Positions 16,917-26,425 of a stretch of 64,000 nt of DNA are shown in pieces. The notes under the pieces are model-generated. The model did no database searches. It was not told the DNA's origin and saw only the letters and a list, made by a program, of their open reading frames with translations. The stretch comes from Colwellia sp. E2M01 (GTDB lineage Bacteria; Pseudomonadota; Gammaproteobacteria; Enterobacterales; Alteromonadaceae), in the NCBI RefSeq assembly GCF_018860585.1, contig NZ_JAHKPR010000041.1, forward strand, positions 7,423 through 71,422. Reading direction: 5' to 3'. Position 1 is the stretch's first letter. Every line of letters starts with the position of its first letter. The position numbers and the translations under genes were made by a program.

Positions 16917-18281
16917 TTAGGTTAGCTGGTAGTCCGACGCATCATGAGCATTAAATAATGATTGATACAATCGTGTGGCGTAATCATCTGTCATACCGGC
17001 TATATAGTCGGCGATAACACGATGTGAATTAAGTTGTTTATCTACAGCATCTTGCCAACGCTTAGCACTATTGCTTGGGAGTAAGCGTAGAGGATCAGAT
17101 GATAATGCTTCAAATAACTCCATCACCATTTGTTGTCCTCGGTATTCTAAACGCTGTAAACTGGTAAGTTTGATCACATAAAAATAAACAAAATCTTTAA
17201 ATATTTTCAGTACTTTTGCGGCTTCTGCCGTAAGAGCTGCATTATAACGAAGTAACGGTTCAGCAAAGTTCACATCATCTTGCTCATTTAAGTCGGTTAA
17301 ATGAATAGCGGTAATAAGGTAGTTAACTAAACCACCTATGGCGTCTTTTTGTAAATGATGTTGCTCGCTAAAGAGTTTTTCTTTTAAAGTTTTACAATGC
17401 TTTTGCAACCAAACATCATCAATTTTTTGCAGCTTTTTAATTACTTCTCTATCAAAATCATTACGGCTTACTACATTGGTGACAATGGCATCTTCTAAAT
17501 CATGAATGCCGTAGGCGATATCATCGGCAAGTTCCATAATTGAGCAATCGAGAGACTTAAAACGGGTTTTTTGGTGTTGTGTATTGCTACTACTTTCAGT
17601 ATTACTACTAGGGTTAACCGTACTTTGAAAAAGAGTTCTATCTGCTTTCGATAAAGGTTTTAAAATCCAATCGATAATATCTTGATCGTCCTCATACAAG
17701 CCTTTTGGCGGATGCCAATCACAGGCTTTTAGTTGCCTGAAGTTAGTAACGGCAATGGTTGACGTATCTTTGCTCAGCGTCGTAATTAATTGCGGATACT
17801 TCATTAACCCTAACAAGGTACGTCGACTTAAGTTCATACCAAAATGTTCACTAAAAGTTTCTAATCGCGCAACTATCCTTAAAGTTTGTCCGTTGCCTTC
17901 AAAACCGCCATGTTCGCGCATCATGTAATTAAGAGCAATTTCGCCGCCATGACCAAAAGGCGGGTGTCCAATATCATGAGCTAAGCAAATGGCTTCTATT
18001 AAACTATCACTGTCGATGGAAAGCTCATTGCATAACACAGGAAATTTACAACGCAGTTGTGCGGTTATACCTGAGCCTATTTGTGCGGCTTCTAAAGAGT
18101 GGGTTAAACGCGTACGGTAAAAATCACTTTGACCGCTACCCATCACTTGAGTTTTAGATTGTAAACGCCTAAATGATGCTGAGTGTAATATACGAGCACG
18201 ATCCCGCTGAAATGGGTCACGATGATCTTGTCTTCTTGCAACAACCTTTTTTAGGCGCCTTTCCATCCACATTTCATTCAT
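16917..18281 (-). CDS. dgt: deoxyguanosinetriphosphate triphosphohydrolase-like protein (phage-defence type candidate)
   Basis: Hydrolyses dNTPs to deoxynucleoside plus triphosphate. The 454-residue HD-superfamily protein has QRDRARILHSASFRRLQSK, the metal ligands in RLTHSLEAAQIG (His61), the HD pair in LAHDIGHPPFGHGG (His102, Asp103), HGGFEGNGQTLRI and MELADDIAYGIHDLED (the fourth metal ligand). It resembles the Shewanella/Vibrio-type enzymes, of which some have been shown to deplete dGTP and block phage replication. A serine/asparagine-rich insert sits near 225-240. The ATG at 18281 was used; in-frame ATGs at residues 4 and 6 are alternatives. Confidence 0.92.
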   Translation of the reverse strand: MNEMWMERRLKKVVARRQDHRDPFQRDRARILHSASFRRLQSKTQVMGSGQSDFYRTRLTHSLEAAQIGSGITAQLRCKFPVLCNELSIDSDSLIEAICLAHDIGHPPFGHGGEIALNYMMREHGGFEGNGQTLRIVARLETFSEHFGMNLSRRTLLGLMKYPQLITTLSKDTSTIAVTNFRQLKACDWHPPKGLYEDDQDIIDWILKPLSKADRTLFQSTVNPSSNTESSSNTQHQKTRFKSLDCSIMELADDIAYGIHDLEDAIVTNVVSRNDFDREVIKKLQKIDDVWLQKHCKTLKEKLFSEQHHLQKDAIGGLVNYLITAIHLTDLNEQDDVNFAEPLLRYNAALTAEAAKVLKIFKDFVYFYVIKLTSLQRLEYRGQQMVMELFEALSSDPLRLLPSNSAKRWQDAVDKQLNSHRVIADYIAGMTDDYATRLYQSLFNAHDASDYQLT

Positions 18282-18732
18282 ATTTATTTACTGTGATTTT
18301 ATGAGTTTATTTAACTTACCTTAAAACTTTTTCTATTGATAGATTACGAAATGATTTAGCTACCAGCAAGGTGACATATAACATTCATTTTATCGGGGGA
18401 AGAGCAGTTAACGTTATTTTGTTAAAACTGTTTGATTGTTAGGACTAAACTAAAACCAGCCGACATATATGTATTTGTTATCTTTGTTTGTTTTTTGTAA
18501 TCAATAAATTAAATAAGCGTTAATTTTTGTGGCATATCTTTTAAATATTAAAAAATATTACAAGATAATTAACGTGTAATGTCCTTAAAGTATATACTAG
18601 TTACATGGAGCTCCGGATAAGTGAAATGCCAAAGCCGCTTTAATTATCCCAAGTTTGAGTTAGTGAATAATAGTTAAAGGCTGAACAAAAGTTTCAGCTA
18701 TCAGCAAATGTTTTATCTTAATTAGGGCCTGC
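18282..18732. other. intergenic region between the dGTPase and diguanylate cyclase genes
   Basis: Divergent promoters must lie here. It is AT-rich and I see no gene, no convincing promoter pair and no clear hairpin beyond the short palindrome GGAGCTCC near 18607. Confidence 0.4.
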
Positions 18733-20571
18733 ATGTTTAAAGTTATTCAAATTAATAGTACGAGAATAATTTTCGCTTTATTATCTTTATGTATTTGTAT
18801 GTTATTTAATACAGATGCATACGCTGCTGAAGATAATCCTAGCAAAAAACTTATCCTTAATAATTGGTATTATCATGATGGTGAATTACCTGATGTAGAC
18901 AGTCAACTTTTAGCGACAAAAAATATTCAGCAATTAAAAGTTAATGAAACACCGTTAATTACACAGTCGAGTATAAGTGCTACATGGCAAGCTGCTCATC
19001 TCCCTATTTTAGGTGCTAGCGAGCATAGCCAAAATATTCTTTGGCTTAAGCGAGACTTACCGTCTGGTAATTGGCGCGATCCTTATATATTTATCAGTAG
19101 TATCGACCTAACTGTACAAGTTTTTCAAAACAACAAACTCATTTATCAATATGGCGATTTTGACGCTCAGGGCAATAGTCAGTTCTCAGGATGGCCGTGG
19201 CACCTAATTCGTCTGCCTGATGATTATGATCAACACCCTATCTTTTTGAGAATTTATTCTAATTACCCGGATATCGGTTTGTCGGGTAATGTCTTTATTG
19301 GTGATCGATACGATTTATTATCAGGCGTTTATGAACGTGGCTTTATTGGCTTTTTATTTATTTTAGTCGTGTTGTTAGTCGGTATTATTAGTACCGTTAT
19401 GGGAATGATTAAAAAAGATAATCATGTGGCCATGTGTACAGGATTCTTGTCTTTTAATCTTGCGTTAATGATGTTTGCTGAAAATGAGCTTAATCAAGCC
19501 GTATGGTATAACCCTTTATGTTGGCGCTATATAGCTGCATTTAGTTACTTTTTAGTGCCTGCTTTTTTAGCTTTGTTGATGATTACTTGGTTTAAAAAAA
19601 GTACCCCTAAAATTGCCTATGGGGTGTTACTTGTTAGTTTGTTTTTTGTGATAGGTGTGTTGTTTTTAAGCTTATTTACCTCGTTTAATTTTATAAATGC
19701 TTACCCGTATTTTGACATGCTATTTATCGTTTTAGTGCTTGCTCTTTTTATTGGTTGCCTAAAAAACCTTAAAAAAGTTGAGATACACGGTGTTATTATG
19801 ACGGTAGGTGTTTTAGCGTTATTTATCTCGTTAGTGCTTGATATGATGAGTGCTCATCGCTTTATTGATTGGTTAGGACGCTCTTCGCAGTGGGGGTTAA
19901 TTTTATTTACCCTGACGTCCTTGGTTATTTACTTGGTGAGAGATTGGCAGCAGCAAATAGCCTTAACCAAATTTGCTCAAGAACTAGAAGATAAAGTAGA
20001 GCAAAGAACCCAAGAGTTAAAAGCCAGCCAAAAGCAGTTACAGCAAGTAGCCAGTGAAGACTTTTTAACTTCGTTACTTAATCGAAGGGCTTTTTCGAGT
20101 TTAGCGACTAAAGAGATTGCTAATGCTATACGTCATCAGCAACCAATATCTTTATTGCTTTATGATATTGATCATTTTAAAGACATTAATGACCAATATG
20201 GTCATAGTGTTGGGGATTTAGTGTTAAAAGCCATAGCTAATACCAGTAAAAACGTTTGCAGAAATAGTGAATTGGTGTGTCGTTATGGGGGAGAAGAGTT
20301 TGTTATTTTACTTCATTCAACACATGTTGATAAAGCTGTAGTATTAGCTGAGCGTTTACGTGAAGTTATTAATGCGATAGAAGTAAAAAACAATGAAGAT
20401 ATTATAAAAATAACCGCAAGTTTTGGTTTAGTTACGATTAATGATTTTACTATTAATGTTGATGAAAGTGCTGAATCATTACTGGATAGTTTACTGTCTA
20501 AAGCAGATGAGCTTATGTATCAGGCTAAAGTCTCAGGTCGAGATAACGTCAAAGCTGAACGGATTGGCTAG
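18733..20571 (+). CDS. diguanylate cyclase with 7TMR-DISM sensor
   Basis: The 612-residue inner-membrane protein is predicted to make c-di-GMP. In order it has a signal peptide (cleavage after about 32, AYA/AE), a periplasmic jelly-roll-like 7TMR-DISM extracellular domain (about 40-200, WLKRDLPSGNWRDPYIF), seven membrane segments (about 208-405), a coiled coil (about 415-440) and a GGDEF domain. It begins DFLTSLLNRRAFSS, with the active site RYGGEEF (GGEEF at 519-523). The substrate-binding DIDHFKDINDQYGHSVGD is intact, so it should be catalytically competent. No RxxD inhibitory site precedes the GGEEF by the usual spacing. The gene is monocistronic. Confidence 0.93.
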   Translation: MFKVIQINSTRIIFALLSLCICMLFNTDAYAAEDNPSKKLILNNWYYHDGELPDVDSQLLATKNIQQLKVNETPLITQSSISATWQAAHLPILGASEHSQNILWLKRDLPSGNWRDPYIFISSIDLTVQVFQNNKLIYQYGDFDAQGNSQFSGWPWHLIRLPDDYDQHPIFLRIYSNYPDIGLSGNVFIGDRYDLLSGVYERGFIGFLFILVVLLVGIISTVMGMIKKDNHVAMCTGFLSFNLALMMFAENELNQAVWYNPLCWRYIAAFSYFLVPAFLALLMITWFKKSTPKIAYGVLLVSLFFVIGVLFLSLFTSFNFINAYPYFDMLFIVLVLALFIGCLKNLKKVEIHGVIMTVGVLALFISLVLDMMSAHRFIDWLGRSSQWGLILFTLTSLVIYLVRDWQQQIALTKFAQELEDKVEQRTQELKASQKQLQQVASEDFLTSLLNRRAFSSLATKEIANAIRHQQPISLLLYDIDHFKDINDQYGHSVGDLVLKAIANTSKNVCRNSELVCRYGGEEFVILLHSTHVDKAVVLAERLREVINAIEVKNNEDIIKITASFGLVTINDFTINVDESAESLLDSLLSKADELMYQAKVSGRDNVKAERIG

Positions 20572-20606
20572 TTTAAATTCAAGGTTCAGCTTATTATGTT
20601 TTTAGT

Positions 20607-21587
20607 TTATGTAGTGGCGATAAAAATAGCGCGTTTAGGCGCCGGGTAACCCTCAATGGTTTTAGTGTTGTCTTCTGGGTCGAGAAAATCTTGTAAAGAC
20701 TCGGTATCAATCCACTCGGTTTTTCGTTGTTCATCAAGGGCGGTAATATCGGTATTTACCACACGAACGTTGTTAAATCCGCAGCGTTCTAACCAAGCAC
20801 ACATAGCTTTTTCACTCGGTAAAAACCAAACGTTGCGCATTTTTGCGTAGCGTTCACCTGGAACTAATACCGTATTTTCATCGCCATCAACAATTAACGT
20901 TTCAAGTACTAGCTCGCCACCTTTAACCAGTTGTGCTTTTAATTGGTATAAAAAATCAATCGGCGAGCGGCGGTGATATAACACGCCCATGGCGAAAACC
21001 GTATCAAAGGCTTTTAATTCTGGTAATTGTTCTACGCCTAACGGTAATAGATGCACTTGCTCATCGTTGATAAAGTGCTTTACGGCATTAAATTGCATTA
21101 AAAATAGTTGCGTCGGGTCAACACCGACTACAAATTTAGCGCCAGCGCCGCGCATACGCCATAAGTGATAACCACTACCACAGCCTATATCTAAAACATA
21201 TTTACCTGATAAATCACTGATGTGATCGGCTAATCTGTCCCATTTAAAGTCACTACGCCATTCGGTATCTATGTGCAATCCATGAATATGATAAGGACCT
21301 TTGCGCCATGGTTTAAACTTTTTCATTAAGTTTTCAAGGCGTTTAAATTCGCCTTGGTTTAAATCACCTAGTTCACCTACTTCAACTTTATCAACCAGGT
21401 TTACTTGTGTTTGCCTTAGTTCACCTTGATTTACTTTTGGTAAAGCATCTAAGGTTTTTTGCCAATGTTTGTATTCACCATGTAAATTATTTTGGTGCCA
21501 ATCGGTAAGTTGAGCGGGCAGGGTATTTAACCAATGGCTTAAACGGTTTGTGGCAATTTTTTGGTAAAATAAGTTAAATTGGTTCAT
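20607..21587 (-). CDS. cmoB: tRNA U34 carboxymethyltransferase
   Basis: Transfers a carboxymethyl group from carboxy-SAM to 5-hydroxyuridine-34 of tRNAs, giving cmo5U and wobble decoding. The 326-residue protein matches Cmo[30 protein letters not shown], in which the WRKGP segment and HIDTEW are diagnostic, the SAM loop [27 protein letters not shown], and [13 protein letters not shown]. Length agrees with E. coli (323). In E. coli cmoA is directly upstream and overlapping; here about 285 bases and a repeat element lie between them. Confidence 0.96.
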   Translation of the reverse strand: MNQFNLFYQKIATNRLSHWLNTLPAQLTDWHQNNLHGEYKHWQKTLDALPKVNQGELRQTQVNLVDKVEVGELGDLNQGEFKRLENLMKKFKPWRKGPYHIHGLHIDTEWRSDFKWDRLADHISDLSGKYVLDIGCGSGYHLWRMRGAGAKFVVGVDPTQLFLMQFNAVKHFINDEQVHLLPLGVEQLPELKAFDTVFAMGVLYHRRSPIDFLYQLKAQLVKGGELVLETLIVDGDENTVLVPGERYAKMRNVWFLPSEKAMCAWLERCGFNNVRVVNTDITALDEQRKTEWIDTESLQDFLDPEDNTKTIEGYPAPKRAIFIATT

Positions 21588-21651
21588 AGGTGATTATGTC
21601 TTTTTTAAGATGATTTAAAGTTTTCGTATTTTTATAAACTTATCGTACCAA

Positions 21652-21702
21652 GGCGATTGTCTCAGATACGTCATTCCTTTGCTGATTGTCTCAGATACGT
21701 CA
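21652..21702. repeat. short tandem duplication GATTGTCTCAGATACGTCAT
   Basis: GATTGTCTCAGATACGTCAT occurs twice within about 50 bases. The second copy runs into the start of the palindromic element at 21698. It may mark a target-site or partial duplication of that element. Confidence 0.65.
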
Positions 21703-21775
21703 TCCCCGAGGTGTATTGTCGGGGATCCAGTTTTTTAAAGTACTGGATCTTCGATCAGAAACTTCGAAGATGACG
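21698..21775 (+). repeat. dispersed palindromic repeat, copy 1 (cmoA-cmoB)
   Basis: A 78-base element starts CGTCATCCCCG and ends CGAAGATGACG. Two internal hairpin arm pairs (CCCCG/CGGGG and TCTTCGA/TCGAAGA) and terminal CGTCATC/GATGACG give overall dyad symmetry. Copy 2 at 24765 is a full-length inverted relative. Confidence 0.88.
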
Positions 21776-21872
21776 ATTACAACAAGCTTCTGAGTAAACT
21801 ATATCTGAGAGCACTATATCTGAGTGAACTATTATAAGCATTATTCTAAATAAGTATGATTCTAAAGTAATT

Positions 21873-22607
21873 TTATTTGATGGCAATAAACGAGGTGAAA
21901 TTAAAACATTGAAACCACTGTGAAATATGAGTAAATCCAGCTTGAGCTAAACGATCTTTATGTGTTTCAACACTGTCGGTTAGCATTACTTTTTCTAGCG
22001 CAGTGCGTTTTTGTGCAACTTCTAATTCACTGTAGCCGTTGTCGCGTTTAAAACTATGGTGCAAGTCAATAAGTACTTCATCTATTACGGTGTCATTACT
22101 CGATATTTTTTCAGAGAGCACTAATAAACCACCTGGCTTTAAACCTTGGGCTATTTTAGAGAGTAACGCTTGACGCTCTGATTTTTCAATAAACTGTAAG
22201 GTAAAATTAAGCACGACCATAGACGCGTTTTCAATATCGATATCTTGAATATTACCTTCGATAATTTCAACAGGGGTATTACCTTTAAAAGCTTCGACGT
22301 GCATTTTACAACGCTTAACCATATCAACAGAATTGTCTACACCAATAATTTTACAATCAGTAGCGCTAATTCCTTTTCGCATGGCAAGTGTTGCCGCACC
22401 TAATGAACAACCTAAATCATAAATGTTGCTGTTATTTTGCACAAATTGCTTACTCAGCCTACCGATGGTTTCAATTATGGTGTTGTAACCAGGTACAGAG
22501 CGAGAAATCATATCAGGAAAAACTTCAACAACTTGCGCATCAAAGGTAAAGTTTTTAACTTGAGAATGTGCTTGTGAGTAAATTAAATCGGTATCAGAAT
22601 GCTTCAT
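21873..22607 (-). CDS. cmoA: carboxy-S-adenosyl-L-methionine synthase
   Basis: Makes carboxy-SAM from SAM and prephenate, the donor used by CmoB. From the ATG at 22607 the protein has 244 residues and reads [26 protein letters not shown], with SAM loop [18 protein letters not shown] and the [10 protein letters not shown] motif. All match E. coli CmoA (247). An in-frame extension to 22676 would add 23 residues (with hydrophobic character) absent from the family and was rejected. The ribosome site at either start is weak. Confidence 0.95.
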   Translation of the reverse strand: MKHSDTDLIYSQAHSQVKNFTFDAQVVEVFPDMISRSVPGYNTIIETIGRLSKQFVQNNSNIYDLGCSLGAATLAMRKGISATDCKIIGVDNSVDMVKRCKMHVEAFKGNTPVEIIEGNIQDIDIENASMVVLNFTLQFIEKSERQALLSKIAQGLKPGGLLVLSEKISSNDTVIDEVLIDLHHSFKRDNGYSELEVAQKRTALEKVMLTDSVETHKDRLAQAGFTHISQWFQCFNFTSFIAIK

Positions 22608-22835
22608 TTTGACTATTTTATCTAAGGGCTTAATCATTAATGCTGCTATTTTAACGTATATAACGATTAATACCAATCTGTTAAAGCCTACATATCACAC
22701 GCATTAATTTCACCATCTGCCTGTTGTAGGGTGACATTAACAATCTTTGCTTTATAATATGCGCAAATTATCGTAATAAGAGCAATTTAAGCACTTATTA
22801 ACAAAATATAATAGAAATGGTATAGGACAAAATAC

Positions 22836-24626
22836 ATGCGCAGTCTTTATTGTGGTGAGGTTAATGAATCTCACATCGGACAAGAAGTTACTTTATGTGG
22901 TTGGGTTAACAAACGTCGTGACTTAGGCGCGGTTATCTTTTTAGATTTACGTGATCGTGAAGGCATTGTTCAGGTTGTATATGATCCTGATTTACCTGAA
23001 GTGATTAAAAAAGCCAATACTTTACGTAACGAGTTTTGTGTACAACTTACCGGTAAAGTACGTGCTCGTCCTGAAGGACAAGTCAATAAAGACATGAAAA
23101 CAGGTGGCATTGAAATACTAGGTTTAGACTTAACTATTTTAAATAAATCTCTGCCATTACCGCTTGATTCAAACCAAGTTAACTCTGAAGAGTTACGTTT
23201 AAAATATCGTTACTTAGATTTACGCCGCACTGAAATGACAGAGCGCTTACGTTTTCGCGCAAAAGTAACGTCAAAAGTACGCAGTTCATTAGAGAACTTA
23301 GGTTTCTTAGATATTGAAACACCGATACTTACTGCAGCAACACCAGAAGGTGCACGTGACTATTTAGTGCCAAGTCGTACTCATAAAGGTCAATTTTTTG
23401 CACTGCCGCAATCACCACAATTGTTTAAACAATTATTAATGATGTCTGGCATGGAGCGTTACTACCAAATCGTTAAATGTTTCCGTGATGAAGATTTACG
23501 TGCTGACAGACAACCAGAATTTACGCAAATAGATATTGAAACCTCATTCATGAGTAGCGATCAGGTAATGCAAGTTACCGAACAAATGATCCGTGAATTG
23601 TTCCAAGAAATGCTCAATGTTGATTTAGGCGAATTCCCTCGTATGCCGTATTCTGAGGCGATGTCTCGTTTTGGTAGTGATAAGCCTGATTTACGTAACC
23701 CATTAGAGATCGTAGATGTTGCAGACATTTTAAAAGATGTAGAATTTAAAGTATTCTCAGGTCCTGCAAATGACGAAAAAGGCCGTGTAGCGATTATTTG
23801 TGTACCACAAGGTGCTGCAAAATTCTCACGTAAGGGCTTAGACGAATTAACTAAGTACGTTGGTATTTACGGCGCTAAGGGTATGCCGTGGTTAAAAGTT
23901 AATGATGCAGATGCAGGTCTTGAAGGTTTACAATCACCAATTCTAAAATTCTTAACTGCAGAGCAAGCTCAAGCTATTTTAGAACGTGCTAACGCTAAAA
24001 CTGGTGACATCATCTTCTTTGGTGCTGATAACTACAACGTTGTTTCAGAGTCACTTGGGGCGCTTCGTCTTAAACTAGGTGAAGATTTAGAATTATTACA
24101 AGGTGAGTGGAAACCGTTATGGGTTGTAGATTTCCCAATGTTTGAAGAAGCTGACGGTCAATTACACGCGATTCATCACCCATTTACTGCACCAACTAAT
24201 TTAACGGCAGAGCAATTAGAAGCAAATCCTGTTGGCGCATTATCTGATGCTTACGACATGGTATTAAACGGCTGTGAATTAGGCGGTGGCTCAGTACGTA
24301 TTCATAATCAAGATATGCAAGCAGCAGTATTTAGAATTCTAGGTATTAGTGACGAAGAAGCGCAAGAGAAATTCGGTTTCTTACTTGAAGCATTACAATA
24401 TGGTGCTCCACCACATGCGGGTTTAGCATTTGGTTTAGATCGTTTAGTTATGTTAATGACAGGCACTAGCTCAATTCGTGACGTAATGGCTTTCCCTAAA
24501 ACAACAACAGCGGCTTGTCCGTTAACAAACGCGCCAGGCAATGCAAATCCTGAGCAGTTAAAAGAGTTAGGTGTTGCGACTATTGTTGAAGAAAAAGCTG
24601 AAGAGAAACAAGATGACGAAGCATAA
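22836..24626 (+). CDS. aspS: aspartyl-tRNA synthetase
   Basis: Charges tRNA-Asp. The 596-residue class IIb enzyme starts [16 protein letters not shown], with an OB-fold anticodon domain (1-105), class II motifs 2 ([17 protein letters not shown]) and 3 ([14 protein letters not shown]), and the bacterial GAD insertion domain (about 290-420). The discriminating [11 protein letters not shown] is present. Length is normal for bacterial-type AspRS (590). The acidic tail [12 protein letters not shown] is typical of this lineage's variable ends. A clean terminator follows. Confidence 0.97.
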   Translation: MRSLYCGEVNESHIGQEVTLCGWVNKRRDLGAVIFLDLRDREGIVQVVYDPDLPEVIKKANTLRNEFCVQLTGKVRARPEGQVNKDMKTGGIEILGLDLTILNKSLPLPLDSNQVNSEELRLKYRYLDLRRTEMTERLRFRAKVTSKVRSSLENLGFLDIETPILTAATPEGARDYLVPSRTHKGQFFALPQSPQLFKQLLMMSGMERYYQIVKCFRDEDLRADRQPEFTQIDIETSFMSSDQVMQVTEQMIRELFQEMLNVDLGEFPRMPYSEAMSRFGSDKPDLRNPLEIVDVADILKDVEFKVFSGPANDEKGRVAIICVPQGAAKFSRKGLDELTKYVGIYGAKGMPWLKVNDADAGLEGLQSPILKFLTAEQAQAILERANAKTGDIIFFGADNYNVVSESLGALRLKLGEDLELLQGEWKPLWVVDFPMFEEADGQLHAIHHPFTAPTNLTAEQLEANPVGALSDAYDMVLNGCELGGGSVRIHNQDMQAAVFRILGISDEEAQEKFGFLLEALQYGAPPHAGLAFGLDRLVMLMTGTSSIRDVMAFPKTTTAACPLTNAPGNANPEQLKELGVATIVEEKAEEKQDDEA

Positions 24627-24670
24627 GTAGCTATTAATTAGTTTTTTTAAACTAAAATATTACTCGATTA

Positions 24671-24704
24671 ATGCAGCTAAAACTTATGTTTAGCTGCATT
24701 TTTT
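24671..24704 (+). terminator. Rho-independent terminator after aspS
   Basis: ATGCAGCTAAA pairs with TTTAGCTGCAT (11 bases) around a short loop, followed directly by a T-run. It lies 45 bases after the aspS stop. Confidence 0.92.
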
Positions 24705-24764
24705 ATGCTCTAATAAGCGATGACAATAGATTTAAAAAGCGAGTTTATTCAGCAAATACCGATA

Positions 24765-24843
24765 CGTCATCTTCGAAGTATCTGATCGAAGATCCATCTT
24801 ATTACAACACTGGATCCCTGATTAAGACACCACGGGGATGACG
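24765..24843 (-). repeat. dispersed palindromic repeat, copy 2 (aspS-ruvC)
   Basis: A 79-base element in the opposite orientation to copy 1. Read on the minus strand it starts CGTCATCCCCGTGGTGTC and ends CTTCGAAGATGACG, with the same two arm pairs. Most differences from copy 1 lie in the loops. Confidence 0.88.
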
Positions 24844-24893
24844 TCTCGCACTTAAATGCATGTTTATAAAATTTAATATATAGAGATAATTAG

Positions 24894-25421
24894 TTGACAA
24901 TAATTTTAGGTATTGATCCCGGCTCTCGTTTTACAGGTTATGGCGTGATCAAACAAGAAGGGCAAAAATTTACCTACCTTGGCAGTGGCTGTATAAAAGC
25001 CCTTAGCCAAGGCGAAGATTTAGCCTCGCGCTTGCAAACTATATTCGCTGGCGTGTCTGAATTAATTATTCAATTCAAACCTGATATGTTTGCTATTGAG
25101 CAAGTGTTTATGGGCGTAAACCCTGGCGGCGCGTTAAAGCTAGGGCAGGCACGCGGCGCAGCTATTGTTGCAGCAACTAATAAAGGTTTAGCTATTAGTG
25201 AATATTCTGCAAGACAAATTAAGCAAGCGGTAGTCGGTACTGGCGCTGCCGATAAAAGCCAAGTTCAACATATGGTGAAAACTATTTTAAAGCTGCCGGG
25301 CACGCCACAAGCGGATGCGGCTGATGCCTTAGCGGTAGCGCTTTGTCATGCGCACAGTCATATCAGTATTGCTAATTTAGCAGGGCAGGCGAGTAAAACA
25401 GTTAGAGGGCGTTTGCGGTAA
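24894..25421 (+). CDS. ruvC: crossover junction endodeoxyribonuclease RuvC
   Basis: Resolves Holliday junctions with RuvAB. The 175-residue protein has [15 protein letters not shown] with the first catalytic Asp, [23 protein letters not shown] with the catalytic Glu, and [15 protein letters not shown] with the closing acidic residues. It starts with TTG at 24894, since no ATG lies nearby, and AGAGAT occurs about 7 bases upstream. In many relatives yebC lies between aspS and ruvC. Here the space holds only a repeat element. Confidence 0.95.
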   Translation: MTIILGIDPGSRFTGYGVIKQEGQKFTYLGSGCIKALSQGEDLASRLQTIFAGVSELIIQFKPDMFAIEQVFMGVNPGGALKLGQARGAAIVAATNKGLAISEYSARQIKQAVVGTGAADKSQVQHMVKTILKLPGTPQADAADALAVALCHAHSHISIANLAGQASKTVRGRLR

Positions 25422-25475
25422 CTGCTCTATTGTATTGCGGATCAATTTTGTTAAGCTCAATGGATATATGCATTA

Positions 25476-25490
25476 CCACGTAGAACGTGG
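25476..25490. repeat. REP-like palindrome CCACGT-AGA-ACGTGG
   Basis: A 6-base perfect stem with a 3-base loop, embedded in ATTACCACGTAGAACGTGGG and followed by AACGAGGA. Similar CCACG...CGTGG palindromes occur as dispersed REP-type units in many proteobacteria. Confidence 0.55.
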
Positions 25491-25529
25491 GAACGAGGAA
25501 ATCAGTTCATATAACACCTAAAATAAACG

Positions 25530-25563
25530 CGTCATTCCCGAAGTGTCTTGTCGGGAATCCACT
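25530..25563 (+). repeat. dispersed palindromic repeat, partial copy 3 (ruvC-ruvA)
   Basis: CGTCATTCCCGAAGTGTC followed by TTGTCGGGAATCCA matches the first hairpin of the family. The second hairpin is missing. Compensatory change: the stem is TTCCCG/CGGGAA here rather than CCCCG/CGGGG, so pairing is kept. Confidence 0.75.
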
Positions 25564-25672
25564 CTATTCAATATAAGTTATGCAATTTCTATTTTACAAA
25601 GACCCATTGCTTTACTGTATAAATGTATAGTGCTATTCTCTTGGTTAAATTAGTTAACCTTTGGTATTTATC

Positions 25673-26308
25673 GTGATTGGTCGTTTACGTGGCACGTTAG
25701 TAGAAAAATTATCCCCTGAAATATTAATTGAATGTAGTGGTGTAGGCTATGAAGTTACTATGCCAATGACCAGTATTTATGCTTTACCTGAACTTAATCA
25801 ACAGGCAACCATTTATACTCATTTCGTAGTGCGTGAAGATGCACAATTACTCTATGGTTTTGCTAATAAAACTGAACGTCGATTATTTCGCTTATTGATT
25901 AAAGTGAATGGCGTAGGGCCTAAATTAGCATTAGCAATATTATCAAATATGTCGGCAGATCAATTTGTAAGCTGTGTAAGACATGACGATATTAGTGCGA
26001 TTGTGAAAATTCCAGGTGTTGGTAAAAAAACTGCAGAGCGTTTATTAATTGAAATGCGTGATAGATTAAAAGACTGGCAGTCAGAGCAAATTCACCTTGT
26101 TAGCTCTGACGGAGTTATGCCTGAGCAAATGTCTGCAGAATTACATCAAGAGTCTACCTTTATAAATGATAATAAAGGTGATGCCATAAATGCACTTGTG
26201 TCACTGGGTTATAAACAAGTGCAAGCAGATAAAGCGGTAAAAGCTGTGTATCAGCGAGATATGTCGAGTGAAGATATTATCCGTGATGCATTGAAGTCAA
26301 TGTTATAG
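25673..26308 (+). CDS. ruvA: Holliday junction branch migration protein RuvA
   Basis: Tetrameric junction-binding partner of RuvB. The 211-residue protein has an OB domain ([11 protein letters not shown]... VGYEVTMPM), two helix-hairpin-helix motifs ([13 protein letters not shown] and [16 protein letters not shown]) and a C-terminal domain III ([16 protein letters not shown]). A GTG at 25673 gives the canonical (M)IGRLRG start. A TTG at 25661 would add four residues and was rejected. The gap from ruvC contains two repeat types, so ruvA probably has its own promoter. Confidence 0.95.
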   Translation: MIGRLRGTLVEKLSPEILIECSGVGYEVTMPMTSIYALPELNQQATIYTHFVVREDAQLLYGFANKTERRLFRLLIKVNGVGPKLALAILSNMSADQFVSCVRHDDISAIVKIPGVGKKTAERLLIEMRDRLKDWQSEQIHLVSSDGVMPEQMSAELHQESTFINDNKGDAINALVSLGYKQVQADKAVKAVYQRDMSSEDIIRDALKSML

Positions 26309-26425
26309 AATAAGTGATTTAAAACATGATATTACTTGTTCAATTTTTCAATTTGATGTTGAATCAAGTATCTTAAATGTTAGTAAAAGCAAAGCACTAT
26401 ATAGAAATCCAAGGAATACCTAACC

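Noticed and set aside
22608-22676. N-terminal extension of CmoA
   Set aside because: The extra residues are not in the family and no ribosome site supports them.
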